A stretch of DNA of 64,000 bases from an uncultured Clostridiaceae bacterium (GTDB lineage Bacteria > Bacillota > Clostridia > Clostridiales > Clostridiaceae): assembly GCA_946405135.1 (NCBI GenBank), contig CAMJGD010000006.1:62001-126000 (forward strand). The letters run 5' to 3'. The position numbers were made by a program, and so were the translations under genes. Below are positions 18,291 through 28,078 of the stretch, one piece after another (position 1 is the stretch's first letter; the number at the start of each line of letters is the position of its first letter). The notes below the pieces were generated by a model. That model did not search any database. It was not told the origin of the DNA and saw only the letters and a program-made list of their open reading frames with translations.

Positions 18291-18381
18291 TTTATTATTT
18301 CCCCCTTTTTAAATTAAATATTTTTCAATGAAAATCCTATATAGTTTATAAGAACTTTAACATAGAAAGGTTTAATATGGC

Positions 18382-18397
18382 TAGGACATATGTCCTA
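18382..18397. promoter_or_regulatory. 16-bp perfect palindrome, candidate Crp/Fnr operator
   Basis: TAGGACATATGTCCTA is fully symmetric and centred between the divergent regulator and DUF606 genes. A TATAAT at 18414-18419 is placed so that the palindrome overlaps the -35 region of the regulator. Paired half-sites with a TATG-like centre suit a dimeric Crp/Fnr protein, so autoregulation and control of the transporter pair are both plausible. Confidence 0.6.
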
Positions 18398-18446
18398 AAG
18401 TTGCATAATAATATATAATATAACTAAGTAAAAAGGAGTGATATCA

Positions 18447-19142
18447 TTGCTAAAAATAAATGATAGATCAAAACTAGAATATTATATAAATAAATATGAT
18501 ATTAACAACATGTTTGAAAAAGACATGAGTGAATATATGGAATTACATCTATTTAACAAAAATCAATATATCTGTAAAACTAATGAAAATTTAGATTATT
18601 TTTATTTTCTAGTAGAAGGTAAAGCTAAAGTTTATACTTTACTTAAAAATGGCAGATCTCTTTTGCTTCAATTTTACAAACCTTTAAAGGTAATTGGAGA
18701 TATTGAGTTTATTGATATTGACACAGCAGGTTCAAACATTCAAGCTGTTGAACAATGCTTGTGCATAGGGATTTCCATGATCAATATAAGAAGCAATGTA
18801 TTAAATGATACTAAATTTTTAAGATGTATGTGCAAAATTTTAGGAGGCAAGCTGGATAAACTTTCAAAAAGCAGCTCTATAAACCTTTTATATCCTCTAG
18901 AAAATAGATTAGCAAGTTATATAATATCTATTGCTTCAGAAAATGATAATCTATCCATTAAAGATGAACTTTCTACTAATAGATTAACGGAAATGGCAGA
19001 TTTACTTGGAACCAGCTATAGGCACCTAACAAGAACCTTAAATAAACTTTCTAATAACAAATTAATTAAAAAAGAACATAATTCATTGGTGATTTTGGAT
19101 AGAAAAGCTTTAGAAGAATTAGCTGGCGATATATATGGCTAG
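18447..19142 (+). CDS. Crp/Fnr-family transcriptional regulator, YeiL-like
   Basis: About 231 residues. A cyclic-nucleotide-binding-like beta-barrel (about 30-125) has YFYFLVEGKAKVYTLLKNGRSLLLQFY. A long dimer helix follows, then a C-terminal HTH_Crp with LSTNRLTEMADLLGTSYRHLTRTLNKL. I take the TTG at 18447 as start: the in-frame GTG at 18438 is part of the AAGGAG ribosome-binding site. The barrel lacks the clear ERFG-type cAMP site. Four Cys (C.I...C-type positions near 125-140) are scattered and do not form an Fnr cluster motif, so the effector is unknown. Confidence 0.85.
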   Translation: MLKINDRSKLEYYINKYDINNMFEKDMSEYMELHLFNKNQYICKTNENLDYFYFLVEGKAKVYTLLKNGRSLLLQFYKPLKVIGDIEFIDIDTAGSNIQAVEQCLCIGISMINIRSNVLNDTKFLRCMCKILGGKLDKLSKSSSINLLYPLENRLASYIISIASENDNLSIKDELSTNRLTEMADLLGTSYRHLTRTLNKLSNNKLIKKEHNSLVILDRKALEELAGDIYG

Positions 19143-19153
19143 ATTTATAGCAT

Positions 19154-19206
19154 AAAAAGGCACTGCCTTTTTAAATGATTTTCAATCATTTTGAGGCAGT
19201 GTCTTT
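19154..19206. terminator. Bidirectional terminator between regulator and codA
   Basis: AAAAAGGCACTGCCT pairs with AGGCAGTGTCTTTT, and an inner AAATGATT/AATCATTT adds to the stem. A- and T-runs on either side fit both convergent genes. Confidence 0.8.
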
Positions 19207-19248
19207 TATAAAGGATTTTATTATATGGGTTATATAATTGATATTATA

Positions 19249-20520
19249 TTATTTGAAATCTATATATTCTTTTTCATTTAAATATACATTGGACTTTTCA
19301 GGTACTGTTTCACTTAATACCCTGCCTTTTCTTATAGAATATCTCACCTTTACTTGACGCCTTATAGCATCATAAGCACTATCACAAGGCAATATTATAA
19401 TATTTGCATCATTTCCTTCTTTTATTCCATAGTTTTCAGTAAAATTCATAGTTTTTGCACTATTTTCTGTTATAAAATCTATGGAATTATTGATCTCATT
19501 ATATCCCATTATCTGACACACATGTAATCCCATATGAAGTACCTGAAGCATATTGCCTGTTCCCATAGGGTACCAAGGATCAAATATATCATCATGTCCA
19601 AAGCAAACATTTATGCCAGCTTCATTTAGCTCTTTTACTCTTGTTATACCTCTGCGTTTAGGGTAGGTATCAAATCTTCCTTGAAGATGAGTGTTCACCA
19701 AAGGATTAGCTACAAAATTTATACCAGACATTTTAAGCAGCCTGAAGAGCTTATAAGCATAGGCATTATTGTAAGAATGCATAGCAGTAGTATGACTAGC
19801 TGTCACTTTACTTCCTATTCCATATTCATAAGCCCTTGTTGCAAGCACCTCTACAAATCTTGACTGCTCATCATCAATTTCATCACAATGTACATCAATA
19901 AGCTTGTCATACTTTTCTGCTAATTTAAATATTTTATTTATAGACTCCACACCGTATTCTCTTGTAAATTCAAAATGAGGTATAGCACCTATCACATCTG
20001 CACCAAGCTTTATTGCCTCCTCTAAAAGCTCTTCTCCATTTTTATAAGATAATATGCCTTCCTGGGGAAATGCCACTATTTGAATATCTACCCAGTCTTT
20101 CATTTCTTCTTTTACTTCAATCATAGCTTTTAAAGCTATAAGGCTTGGGTCTGTCACATCTACATGAGTACGTACATACTGTATACCTTGGGCTATCTGC
20201 CACTTTAAAGCCTTTTTTGCTCTCTTTTTTACATCTTCCTTAGAAAGCATAGGTTTCCTTTCAGACCAGCACTGGATACCTTCAAATAGGGTACCGCTCA
20301 TATTCCACCTAGGCTCTCCTGCAGTAAGTGTAGTATCCAGATGAATATGCGGTTCTACAAAGGGTGGAAGTGCGAGTCCTCCTTCCCCATCTATTACCTT
20401 ATCTTCCTTTATATTTTTTTCTGAATCCTGATTATATATTCTATCTATCTTTCCAGCTTCATCTATACTTATATTGAAAAATCCTTCTTTATCTTTTAAT
20501 CTTACATTTTTTATTAACAA
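19249..20520 (-). CDS. codA: Cytosine deaminase
   Basis: A 423-residue amidohydrolase converting cytosine to uracil and ammonia. Metal ligands are visible as PHIHLD (about 60), the His in HCDEIDDEQ with the catalytic Glu, and the Asp in [14 protein letters not shown]. The [22 protein letters not shown] segment is typical of CodA. It starts at TTG 20520. Its AAGGAGG site lies within the last codons of codB, only 1 bp away, so expression is coupled. Salvaged uracil fits the PyrR control seen upstream. Confidence 0.94.
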   Translation of the reverse strand: MLIKNVRLKDKEGFFNISIDEAGKIDRIYNQDSEKNIKEDKVIDGEGGLALPPFVEPHIHLDTTLTAGEPRWNMSGTLFEGIQCWSERKPMLSKEDVKKRAKKALKWQIAQGIQYVRTHVDVTDPSLIALKAMIEVKEEMKDWVDIQIVAFPQEGILSYKNGEELLEEAIKLGADVIGAIPHFEFTREYGVESINKIFKLAEKYDKLIDVHCDEIDDEQSRFVEVLATRAYEYGIGSKVTASHTTAMHSYNNAYAYKLFRLLKMSGINFVANPLVNTHLQGRFDTYPKRRGITRVKELNEAGINVCFGHDDIFDPWYPMGTGNMLQVLHMGLHVCQIMGYNEINNSIDFITENSAKTMNFTENYGIKEGNDANIIILPCDSAYDAIRRQVKVRYSIRKGRVLSETVPEKSNVYLNEKEYIDFK

Positions 20521-20521
20521 T

Positions 20522-21790
20522 TTATGCCGCCTCCTTCTCCTGCTGTTTTCTTGATTTTAAACTTTCAGTTATATAATCTGCTGCTACATATACTACCACA
20601 GATACAATTACTGAATTTATTACATTTATTCCTGGTAAGAACTTACTACCTATTACTCCTGCAAACCAGCTTATAACTGCTGCATAATTTATATCTTTAA
20701 ATTTCATAGTTTCATAATTTCCATAGTCTTTTCTATGTATTATAAAGTAATCAGCTATAAGCACTCCTCCTATGGATGGTATTATGGAGTTTAAGAAATT
20801 TAGCCAGCCTACAAAGTTGTTGTAAAGCCATAAGGACATAACAGTTCCTAATATTCCATTAAATATTACAACTTTTCTTTTTGGTATCTTAGTTATATTT
20901 GAAAATCCAAGTCCTGAGGCATATATGGCATTGTCATTAGTTGTCCATATATTAAATCCTAATATAATCATAGCTGGTACTATAAGTCCTTGAGTCATCA
21001 TAACTTCTGAAATATCAGCTTTCCCAGTTACCATAGCTCCTATAGCTCCAAATAGGAACATAAGGGAGTTTCCCAAGAAAAAAGCTATTATAGTGCTTAG
21101 GACACCTATCTTTTTATTTTTAGCAAATCTTACGAAGTCTGGTGTTAAGGTACCTCCACTTATAAAAGAACCCACGCATAATCCAAGTGCAGCTGTAAAG
21201 CCAAGGGTGGAAGTTGGTTTTATCTGCATAAGTGCAGGCCATCCTCCTACAGAATTTACTGCTTTAAAAGCTGAGACACTGCCAAGCACCGCTATAGATG
21301 GTACTGCTATAACACTTAAGAGAGTTAATGTCTTCATTCCAAAGTAAGCGCTGCTTGTCATTAATATTCCTGATATAGCTATTAGTAAATATATATTTGC
21401 CCCTGTAACTTTCTGAAAAGGCAGTGCAAACATAGCAAGACCTACTCCAAACCAGCCTACCTGTGTTATACCTAAAATGAAAGAAACTAGATAGGAACCT
21501 TTGTCCCCAAAAGAATATTTTGCAAGAAGATGGGTAGAAAGACCTGTATCCGATGCAATATAAGCAAGAAATGCTGTGTATACTCCCAAGATTAAATTAC
21601 CTGCAAGTACAGAAAGGATAAAATTTTTAAAACTCATTCCTGTTCCCAGGGTTCCCCCTGCCCACATACTGGCAGAGAAGAAAGTAAATCCTAACATTAC
21701 TGCCATCATAGAAATAAAACCTCTTTTATCCTTTTCGCCTACAGTGGTTAAAGAATAGTCTGCGTCATAGTGTTTTTCATTTTTACTCAT
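20522..21790 (-). CDS. codB: Cytosine permease (NCS1 family)
   Basis: A 422-residue carrier with 12 hydrophobic segments. The N-terminal [18 protein letters not shown] and the central [19 protein letters not shown] match the CodB/NCS1 signature, and [17 protein letters not shown] corresponds to the substrate site. It imports cytosine with a cation and feeds CodA. It starts at ATG 21790 after AGGAGG. It is the first gene after the PyrR attenuator, so uptake and deamination are regulated together. Confidence 0.93.
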   Translation of the reverse strand: MSKNEKHYDADYSLTTVGEKDKRGFISMMAVMLGFTFFSASMWAGGTLGTGMSFKNFILSVLAGNLILGVYTAFLAYIASDTGLSTHLLAKYSFGDKGSYLVSFILGITQVGWFGVGLAMFALPFQKVTGANIYLLIAISGILMTSSAYFGMKTLTLLSVIAVPSIAVLGSVSAFKAVNSVGGWPALMQIKPTSTLGFTAALGLCVGSFISGGTLTPDFVRFAKNKKIGVLSTIIAFFLGNSLMFLFGAIGAMVTGKADISEVMMTQGLIVPAMIILGFNIWTTNDNAIYASGLGFSNITKIPKRKVVIFNGILGTVMSLWLYNNFVGWLNFLNSIIPSIGGVLIADYFIIHRKDYGNYETMKFKDINYAAVISWFAGVIGSKFLPGINVINSVIVSVVVYVAADYITESLKSRKQQEKEAA

Positions 21791-21816
21791 ACTTATTCCT
21801 CCTAAGTTTTAAGTGG

Positions 21817-21966
21817 AACTAGTACTCTTGAGTATACCATAGGATTTATTGCATCAAAAAAGCCTTTGTCAGACTCTGACAAAGGCATAATAATACAAAA
21901 CTATCCTACTTATCTCTCATTTATCTACCTTGTCAGCCTCTCTGGACTGATTTAAAAGTACTAGTT
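21817..21966 (-). promoter_or_regulatory. PyrR-dependent attenuator of codBA
   Basis: On the minus strand the leader contains ATCAGTCCAGAGAGGCTG and then ACAAGG (21928-21951), which fits the PyrR-binding anti-antiterminator loop. A strong terminator follows: GCCTTTGTCAG with CTGACAAAGGC and a T6 run (21855-21886). With UMP/UTP bound, PyrR would favour termination. The 10-base arms at 21957-21966 and 21817-21826 (AACTAGTACT / AGTACTAGTT) are complementary and flank the whole switch, and could form the antiterminator-state closing helix. Confidence 0.92.
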
Positions 21967-21980
21967 TTTTATCTTTTATC

Positions 21981-22009
21981 ATGTTAGCACATATTTTCTA
22001 GATGGTCAA
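21981..22009 (-). promoter_or_regulatory. Promoter of codBA
   Basis: On the minus strand TTGACC (22004-22009) and TAACAT (21981-21986) are 17 bp apart. This places the start of transcription just ahead of the PyrR leader. The promoter lies in the 60 bp after the histidine kinase stop. Confidence 0.65.
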
Positions 22010-22027
22010 TAAATATTTAAAACAAAT

Positions 22028-23794
22028 TCACATATCTCTCTTGAGTAAGATAAATACCTTAAAAAGGTCTCCTTCTGTTTCTATCTTCAAAGTTCCGCCA
22101 TGTAACCCTACTATACTCTTAGCAATGGCAAGTCCAAGTCCAGAACCTTCTACCGTTGAAGTCCTTGACTCATCCCCTCTTTTAAATCTCTCACATAGTT
22201 CTTCTGCATTAAAATTCATCTCATAAGCAGAAACATTCTTAAAAGATATACTGATATTTTCTTTTTCTTCTGCTATATCTATATACACCCTTGTATTTTC
22301 CATAGAGTATTTTAGTGCATTGGAAATCATATTTTCAAAAACCCTAGCCATCTTTTTTCCATCCACATTCATCATAACTTTTTCTTCAAAAGAGCTTACC
22401 TTAAAAGCTATATTTTTTTCAGAATAATAGCCTGAAAGCTCACCAAGGCATTGATGCATAAGCTCCACTATATCTATATTAGATCTTTCAAGCTCTATTT
22501 TCCCGCTATTCATCTTTGAAATTTCAAAAAGATCTTCTATAAGAAATTTTAATCTATGACTTTTTTGGTCCAATATTTTTATGTAATCTTTCTTTTCTTC
22601 TTCAGTCACATCTTCTCTTTGCAATATATCTATGTAATTTATTATAGAAGTAAGAGGAGTCTTTAAGTCATGAGACACATTAGTAACCAGCTCACTTTTA
22701 AGTCTTTCATTCTTTACCTTCTCATCTACAGCTACTTTAAATCCATCTTTTATTATATTTATATTATGAGCAAGCTTTTTAAGATCTTTATCACCTTTTT
22801 CTTTGAGTTCATAATTGAAATCTCCTGAAGCTATATTTTTAGTTCCCTTCAATATATGATTAAAATATGAAGCCTTTTTAAACGCTGGTATAAATATAAA
22901 TATTAAGTATGCAGCAATTATACATAAAAAAGTTATTTGATACATATTAAAGTCATAATATAGATTGTATAAATCCCCCAGCCAGTATAATCCTCCAAGT
23001 CCTAGATACAATCCTAAAATTATGCTGATAACCATTGTAAAAAAAGCTTTTTTCCCCATGCCGCTTAAGGAAAATACATTTTTTATTCCGCGAAGAATTC
23101 TAATTAAAAACAAGTTCCCTATTTCCCTCTTTACTTCTTCCTTTCCAGCCTTATAACAATTATATAGGTATACTATTAATAAAAGAGCCCAAACAATAAT
23201 AAATATTAAACTTCTCCAAGCTCGAATCATTAATTTATAGAATCCTATAGCCTTAAAGCCATCTATATCCGCCCAGTAATATTCCTTAAAAGCACTTAAA
23301 GTCTTTGAATTTTTATATTTTGAAGGATTTTCATTATTCATTATGTAAGGTGAAAAAGTATTTACATTATCACATTCATAGTAAAATTTATATTTTCTTT
23401 TCGCAATATAATCTTCTATACTTAACTTTCCTGCCATAAAGTTTTTGTCATTAGTATAAACATTCCCCGTTTCTTTATTTACTATGGCCACTTTTACAGA
23501 TGGATCAGGTACTATATTTAGCATGTCCACTTTAGATATCTTACCTGATTTTATATCTTCAAGGTTTTTGGTTTCTTCATAAATATGATAACTTGTATAT
23601 ACGGATGCATCATACATATTTCTTTCGAAATCTTTTCCAATGTTTATATTAGCTATATTATTAAAACGTAATAAATCTACCATAAAAAACACTGCAAAAG
23701 CAGTCATTGCAATGATTACTACAGTCTGTCTTCTAATCCCTCCTACTAAAAACTTTAAGAAACCCTTTGAATTATTTTTCGATTTTATATCCAA
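22028..23794 (-). CDS. Sensor histidine kinase with large extracytoplasmic domain
   Basis: A 588-residue membrane kinase. One helix (about 22-42) is followed by an extracytoplasmic sensor of about 150 residues. Then come three or more helices (about 190-310), a HAMP-like linker (ILKGTKNIASGDFNYEL), the H-box NVSHDLKTPLTSI (about 378), an N-box (ISNALKYSMENT) and a G-box (VEGSGLGLAIAKSIV). It overlaps the regulator by 23 bp. The TTG at 23794 follows GGGGAG with almost no spacing, so the exact start is uncertain. The signal is unknown. Confidence 0.9.
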   Translation of the reverse strand: MDIKSKNNSKGFLKFLVGGIRRQTVVIIAMTAFAVFFMVDLLRFNNIANINIGKDFERNMYDASVYTSYHIYEETKNLEDIKSGKISKVDMLNIVPDPSVKVAIVNKETGNVYTNDKNFMAGKLSIEDYIAKRKYKFYYECDNVNTFSPYIMNNENPSKYKNSKTLSAFKEYYWADIDGFKAIGFYKLMIRAWRSLIFIIVWALLLIVYLYNCYKAGKEEVKREIGNLFLIRILRGIKNVFSLSGMGKKAFFTMVISIILGLYLGLGGLYWLGDLYNLYYDFNMYQITFLCIIAAYLIFIFIPAFKKASYFNHILKGTKNIASGDFNYELKEKGDKDLKKLAHNINIIKDGFKVAVDEKVKNERLKSELVTNVSHDLKTPLTSIINYIDILQREDVTEEEKKDYIKILDQKSHRLKFLIEDLFEISKMNSGKIELERSNIDIVELMHQCLGELSGYYSEKNIAFKVSSFEEKVMMNVDGKKMARVFENMISNALKYSMENTRVYIDIAEEKENISISFKNVSAYEMNFNAEELCERFKRGDESRTSTVEGSGLGLAIAKSIVGLHGGTLKIETEGDLFKVFILLKRDM

Positions 23795-24464
23795 CTCCCC
23801 ACACCACCTTGATATACTTTGGTTCTTTAGGATTTATTTCTATCTTTTCTCTTATTCTTCTTATATGTACTGCTACAGTATTGTCGCTGTTATAAAAGGG
23901 TTCGTTCCATACATTTTCATATATCTGTTCTATAGAGAATACTCTTCCTGGATTTTCTGCAAGAAGGCTAAGGATATTGAATTCTGTAGGAGTAAGGTTT
24001 ACCTCTTCATCCCCTATAAAAACCTGCTTTGAATCTTTATTAATGATTAAATCCTTTATCTTTATTTCATTTTCTTGAAGCTTATAAGTTCCAAAACTCA
24101 TATAACGCCTCAATTGAGATTTTACTCTTGCAGTAAGCTCAAGAGGATTAAAAGGTTTTGTCATATAGTCATCTGCTCCTATATTAAGCCCCAAAATCTT
24201 ATCTGTATCTTCACTCTTTGCAGAAAGTATGATTATGGGTATGTTTTTGCTTTCCCTTATCTTCATACAGGTTCTTATTCCATCAAGCCTGGGCATCATC
24301 ACATCCAGCAAAATAAGATGGATTTCTCTTTCTTCAAGCCTCTCAAGAGCTTCTATCCCATCTTTACATTTTATTACATTTATATTTTCTCCCCTCAAAT
24401 ATATCTCTATGGCATCTCTTATCTCTTTTTCATCATCTACAACTAGTACATTAAAATTATTCAT
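23772..24464 (-). CDS. OmpR-family response regulator
   Basis: A 230-residue partner of the overlapping kinase. The receiver domain has VVDDEKE, the acceptor Asp in LILLDVMMPR and Lys in MTKPFNPLEL. The winged helix ends in TVAVHIRRIREKI...KVVWGVGYKIEK, like VanR/ResD-type regulators. It starts at ATG 24464 after GGGGG. No obvious target gene adjoins it; the S9 peptidase downstream on the map is upstream in transcription and separately terminated. Confidence 0.92.
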   Translation of the reverse strand: MNNFNVLVVDDEKEIRDAIEIYLRGENINVIKCKDGIEALERLEEREIHLILLDVMMPRLDGIRTCMKIRESKNIPIIILSAKSEDTDKILGLNIGADDYMTKPFNPLELTARVKSQLRRYMSFGTYKLQENEIKIKDLIINKDSKQVFIGDEEVNLTPTEFNILSLLAENPGRVFSIEQIYENVWNEPFYNSDNTVAVHIRRIREKIEINPKEPKYIKVVWGVGYKIEK

Positions 24465-24638
24465 TTTTATCCCCCTATAAAATATAGTAAGCCTTATATA
24501 TTTCTTTATAGAAGTCTAATATTCCTTTAATGTTTTATCCCTATACATTAATTTTAATATGAAACTATTAAAAAATATTATAGCTTTTTATTAAGAATCT
24601 ATTACAAATTTTTTAGACTTCAAAAATTCTTTAAATAA

Positions 24639-24686
24639 AAAAAATCATTCAGTAGGTTCAATTAAAATCCTCCTGAATGATTTTTT
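24639..24686. terminator. Terminator after the S9 peptidase
   Basis: AAAAAATCATTCAGTAGG pairs with CCTCCTGAATGATTTTTT, with two mismatched positions near the loop. It follows the peptidase stop on the minus strand and has T-runs both ways. The remaining 24465-24638 is the upstream region of the response regulator, where no clear site is seen. Confidence 0.85.
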
Positions 24687-24695
24687 ATTTAAATT

Positions 24696-26699
24696 TTATT
24701 TCAAATGACTATCAAACCAGCTTGTTATTTCTTTTATCCTTCTTATCCTGTGTTTTGGCTTACCGCTTCTGCTAAGTTCGTGGTTTTCTCCCTTAAACAT
24801 GCATAATCTTGCCTCCACACCATGATATTTTAGTGCAGAAAACATCTGCAAACCTTCTGCCAGCCAGCACCTATAATCCTCTTCTGAATGAATAAATAAA
24901 GTTGGAGTTTTGACTTTATCTGCATACTTAAGAGGGGAATGGTTCCAAAGTTTTTCTACATCTCCCCAAGGTGTAGCAGCATTTTGATCATCTACAAAGT
25001 AATATCCTATGTCTGTTGTCCCAAATTTTGATATCCAGTTAGATATGCTTCTTTGAGCAGCTGCCGCTTTAAATCTATCAGTATGTCCTATAATCCAGTT
25101 GGTCATGAAGCCACCATAGGAACCTCCTGTAACCCCTACCCTTTCGCTATCTATATTTTTATACTTACTAAGCACTTCATCTGTAAATCTCATAATGTCA
25201 TCATAATCAATAGTGCCATATTTTCCCCTTATATCTGCAAATTCATTACCTCTTCCATCGCTGCCTCTTGGATTGCAGAAAAATACAAAGTATCCTTCAT
25301 TAGCCCAGTACTGCATTTCATGATAATATACTTCTCCATATACAGTCTTAGGTCCTCCATGAATATCAAGTATAGCAGGATATTTCTTGTTTTCATCAAA
25401 GTCTGCAGGTTTAATAACCCACCCTTCTATTTCTACACCTGGAGCTGTTTTTACTAGAAGCTTTTCAGGTATTACTACCTTTCTTTCCTTTTGAACCCAT
25501 TCATTGAAATGAGTTAACTGCAATTCTTGTCCTTTTTCTAATTTATATATTTCTTGAAGCTTTTGTTCCCTTAAGGCAACAAAAAGTATCTCTCCATTAT
25601 TTACAGTAAAGGTATCTACAGAGCCTTTTTCTTTAGTTATCTTTTCTATGTGTCCCTTTTCATCCATTCTATTAATATAGGAACTATGGAACTCTGTGGT
25701 TATAAAATATAGATATTTTCCGTCTTTTACTATGCCATTTCCTCCACCATATCTGCAATCGGACCCTACCGAATTCCATGTGCTTTTATTAAAGTCTGGA
25801 GTTAGGAGTTTTCTTTCTTTCGTATTTATATCTATAGTGTAAAATTTAGCATCTTCATTTATACCATAATCTTTCATTGAACTTCCAGTGCATATTATAG
25901 TGTCTTCATCCATAAAATTCACATAACCATATCCAAAAGTCTCTTCATGAGATATGCCTTGAAGCTTTTTAGATTTTATATCATATATATACACACCATT
26001 GCTTATTGGCATCTTATCCTTAAAAGTGTATGCGGTAAATACCAATTTATCCTTTGACTCATTTAAATGAAAATCATCTACATTGGTATACTCTTCAGTT
26101 ATTGCTTCACATTTATTGCTTTTCGCATCATATATATAAAGTCTGTTTCTCTTCTTGTTGATGAATCCTATACCATTACCCCAAAATGGTATTTCATCTA
26201 AAACTTCATAATCTTTTTCTTCTTTTCTTACCTTTAGTTCTTCTGCCTTTTCGATATCACTTAAAGCGGATAAATCCTTCTTACCTATTGAATATATGGC
26301 GGTAAATACAAAGGTATTTTCATCTATCTGTTTAATAGAACTCACATTTTTGGGTATTCTAAAAGCTTTTACTGCTTCTCCTCCGTTTACATTTATCTTA
26401 TAAAACTGTGTAAACTCCTCTCCTTGCTTAAGATTTTCCTTATCTTTATCATCTCTTACTGCTGAAAACAAAATACTTTCGCTGTCATTTAGCCATATAT
26501 AATTGCTTTCATTATTAAAAGAGGTGAGCTGAAAATGCTTATTATCAGCTTTATTATATAGCCATAAATTAGACTTGTATTTATTGTCCTCTAAATCAGA
26601 CTCATGCACCACAAAGCAAGCCTTATCTCCTTGAGACGAAAAATTTAAATCTGATAAGAATTTGTACTTTGTAAAATCATCAATCCTAATATTTTCCAT
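24696..26699 (-). CDS. S9-family prolyl oligopeptidase / acylaminoacyl peptidase
   Basis: A 667-residue cytosolic serine peptidase. An N-terminal beta-propeller-like half (about 1-400) has repeated WD/PD40-type strands. The alpha/beta-hydrolase domain carries the oxyanion region DIHGGPKT, the nucleophile in GVTGGSYGGFMTNW, the Asp in FIHSEEDYRCW and the His in GENHELSRSGKP. It starts at ATG 26699, seven bases after GGGGG; the longer frame to 26747 has no site. It has no secretion signal, so it probably finishes small-peptide degradation inside the cell. Confidence 0.92.
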   Translation of the reverse strand: MENIRIDDFTKYKFLSDLNFSSQGDKACFVVHESDLEDNKYKSNLWLYNKADNKHFQLTSFNNESNYIWLNDSESILFSAVRDDKDKENLKQGEEFTQFYKINVNGGEAVKAFRIPKNVSSIKQIDENTFVFTAIYSIGKKDLSALSDIEKAEELKVRKEEKDYEVLDEIPFWGNGIGFINKKRNRLYIYDAKSNKCEAITEEYTNVDDFHLNESKDKLVFTAYTFKDKMPISNGVYIYDIKSKKLQGISHEETFGYGYVNFMDEDTIICTGSSMKDYGINEDAKFYTIDINTKERKLLTPDFNKSTWNSVGSDCRYGGGNGIVKDGKYLYFITTEFHSSYINRMDEKGHIEKITKEKGSVDTFTVNNGEILFVALREQKLQEIYKLEKGQELQLTHFNEWVQKERKVVIPEKLLVKTAPGVEIEGWVIKPADFDENKKYPAILDIHGGPKTVYGEVYYHEMQYWANEGYFVFFCNPRGSDGRGNEFADIRGKYGTIDYDDIMRFTDEVLSKYKNIDSERVGVTGGSYGGFMTNWIIGHTDRFKAAAAQRSISNWISKFGTTDIGYYFVDDQNAATPWGDVEKLWNHSPLKYADKVKTPTLFIHSEEDYRCWLAEGLQMFSALKYHGVEARLCMFKGENHELSRSGKPKHRIRRIKEITSWFDSHLK

Positions 26700-26831
26700 A
26701 AAAAAACCCCCTCTTCTATATTTCTTAAATATTATGAAATATCTCACTTGATTCTATTGTAAATCAAATTAGGTTAAATTTCTATTTCTACGCTGTTAAA
26801 ACTGTATGTATACAAAATTTTTATAAGAACT

Positions 26832-26856
26832 TACCATATCACTTACTATTATGGTA
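26832..26856. promoter_or_regulatory. Inverted repeat in the peptidase-exporter divergent region
   Basis: TACCATA (26832-26838) and TATGGTA (26850-26856) are complementary 7-bp arms, 11 bp apart. They lie 40 bp before the EamA start and could be an operator. No regulator gene is adjacent, so support is modest. Confidence 0.3.
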
Positions 26857-26896
26857 TATTTAAAAGGTATATTATCGGTAGAAAAGAGGACAAGTT

Positions 26897-27817
26897 ATGA
26901 ATAATAAAGATGTGTTTTCTAAAAACCCTTTTAAGATAATTATTTCACTTATAAGCTGCATACTTTGGGGAAGTGCCTTCCCTGTGCTAAAAATAAGTTA
27001 TGAGGAATTAAATATAGCTCAAAATGACATGAATTCAAAAATAGTATTGGCAGGTACAAGATTTTTAATGGCCTCTTTACTTATATTTACATACTTTATA
27101 TTGTTTATGAAACAATCAATAAGACTAGGGAAAAAAGATATGTTAAAACTCTTGCTTTTAGGAAGCTTTCAGACAACCCTGTATTACGGATTGTTTTATA
27201 TTGGTGTATCTAATACTACGGGTATGAAAGCTGCTATTTTAGGGGCTCTTGAAACTTTCTTTTTAATTATAATTGCACATATGGTATATGAAGATGACAA
27301 AATAAATAGTACAAAAATTATAGGTCTTTTAACAGGATTTTTAGGCGTAATTTTTGTAAATTGGGGAAAATCTTTAAGTTTTCAGTTCAATTTTAAAGGG
27401 GAAGGTTTTCTAATTATGGCATCACTTTTAGGTGCTGTATGTTCCATATTTGTAAAAAACCTTTCTCAAAGGATACATCCTTTTTTGGTAACAGCTTGGC
27501 AGATGTTTTTAGGTGCCCTATTGATGCTGTTATTTGGATTACCAAATTTAAAAGCTGGTGCTATGGTATTTACTCCTAAGGCTTGGATACTACTTATATA
27601 TTCTGCATTTTTATCAGCTATAGCTTTTTCTCTTTGGTTTACTCTTTTAAAATACAATAAAGCAGGGGAAATAAGTCTATATAGGTTTACTATTCCCGTA
27701 TCTGGAGCCCTTTTATCTGCTATTTTTGTGCCAGAAGAAAACATCACCTTATATATAATAGTAGCTCTTATTCTTGTATCTACTGGATTAATAGTAGTTA
27801 ACAGAAAACAAAGTTAA
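26897..27817 (+). CDS. EamA-family drug/metabolite exporter (DMT)
   Basis: A 306-residue protein with ten predicted membrane helices in two EamA halves (about 10-150 and 160-300). The first half has CILWGSAFPVLKI and GALETFFLIIIAHMVYED. The second half has GAVCSIFVKNLSQ and YNKAGEISLYRFTIPVSGALLSAIFVPE. It starts at ATG 26897 after GAGGA. It stands alone and is divergent from the S9 peptidase. The substrate cannot be inferred; amino acids and related metabolites are common for the family. Confidence 0.85.
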   Translation: MNNKDVFSKNPFKIIISLISCILWGSAFPVLKISYEELNIAQNDMNSKIVLAGTRFLMASLLIFTYFILFMKQSIRLGKKDMLKLLLLGSFQTTLYYGLFYIGVSNTTGMKAAILGALETFFLIIIAHMVYEDDKINSTKIIGLLTGFLGVIFVNWGKSLSFQFNFKGEGFLIMASLLGAVCSIFVKNLSQRIHPFLVTAWQMFLGALLMLLFGLPNLKAGAMVFTPKAWILLIYSAFLSAIAFSLWFTLLKYNKAGEISLYRFTIPVSGALLSAIFVPEENITLYIIVALILVSTGLIVVNRKQS

Positions 27818-27882
27818 AAGAAGCTTGATTAATCTTTAAATACTTTTTTAACTGCTTATACATTTATATTTTTTATAAATGC

Positions 27883-28065
27883 TTGACATATTACTTATAT
27901 AAATTTATTATTTAATTAAATTAAGTGTAAAAAAATGTAGATTTATGAGTGTTTTTAGTAGAAATTATAAAAGTGAATAAAATAATATCCTACTGGTGTA
28001 ACCTAAAAGGGCGTAACAGTGGTTATTAATAAAAGCAAGGACATAAAATTCCTTGCTTTTTGTTA
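27883..28065 (+). ncRNA. Candidate small RNA: orphan promoter plus terminator
   Basis: TTGACA (27883-27888) and TATTAT (27906-27911), 17 bp apart, form a near-ideal plus-strand promoter. Transcription from about 27918 would meet an intrinsic terminator at 28031-28061 followed by TTTTT. The roughly 145-nt product holds no ORF with a ribosome-binding site. The next gene is on the other strand, so the promoter has no obvious mRNA target. The same hairpin also ends speD, so it alone is not evidence for the RNA. Confidence 0.45.
28031..28061. terminator. Bidirectional terminator after speD
   Basis: AAAAGCAAGGA pairs with TCCTTGCTTTT (11 bp) around an 8-base loop. T-runs follow on both strands (CTTTTTG on plus, CTTTTATT on minus). 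Confidence 0.85.
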
Positions 28066-28078
28066 AAAACTATTATGA

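Noticed and set aside
18438..18446. GTG start of the Crp/Fnr regulator
   Set aside because: This GTG is part of the AAGGAG ribosome-binding site; the TTG at 18447 has the correct spacing.
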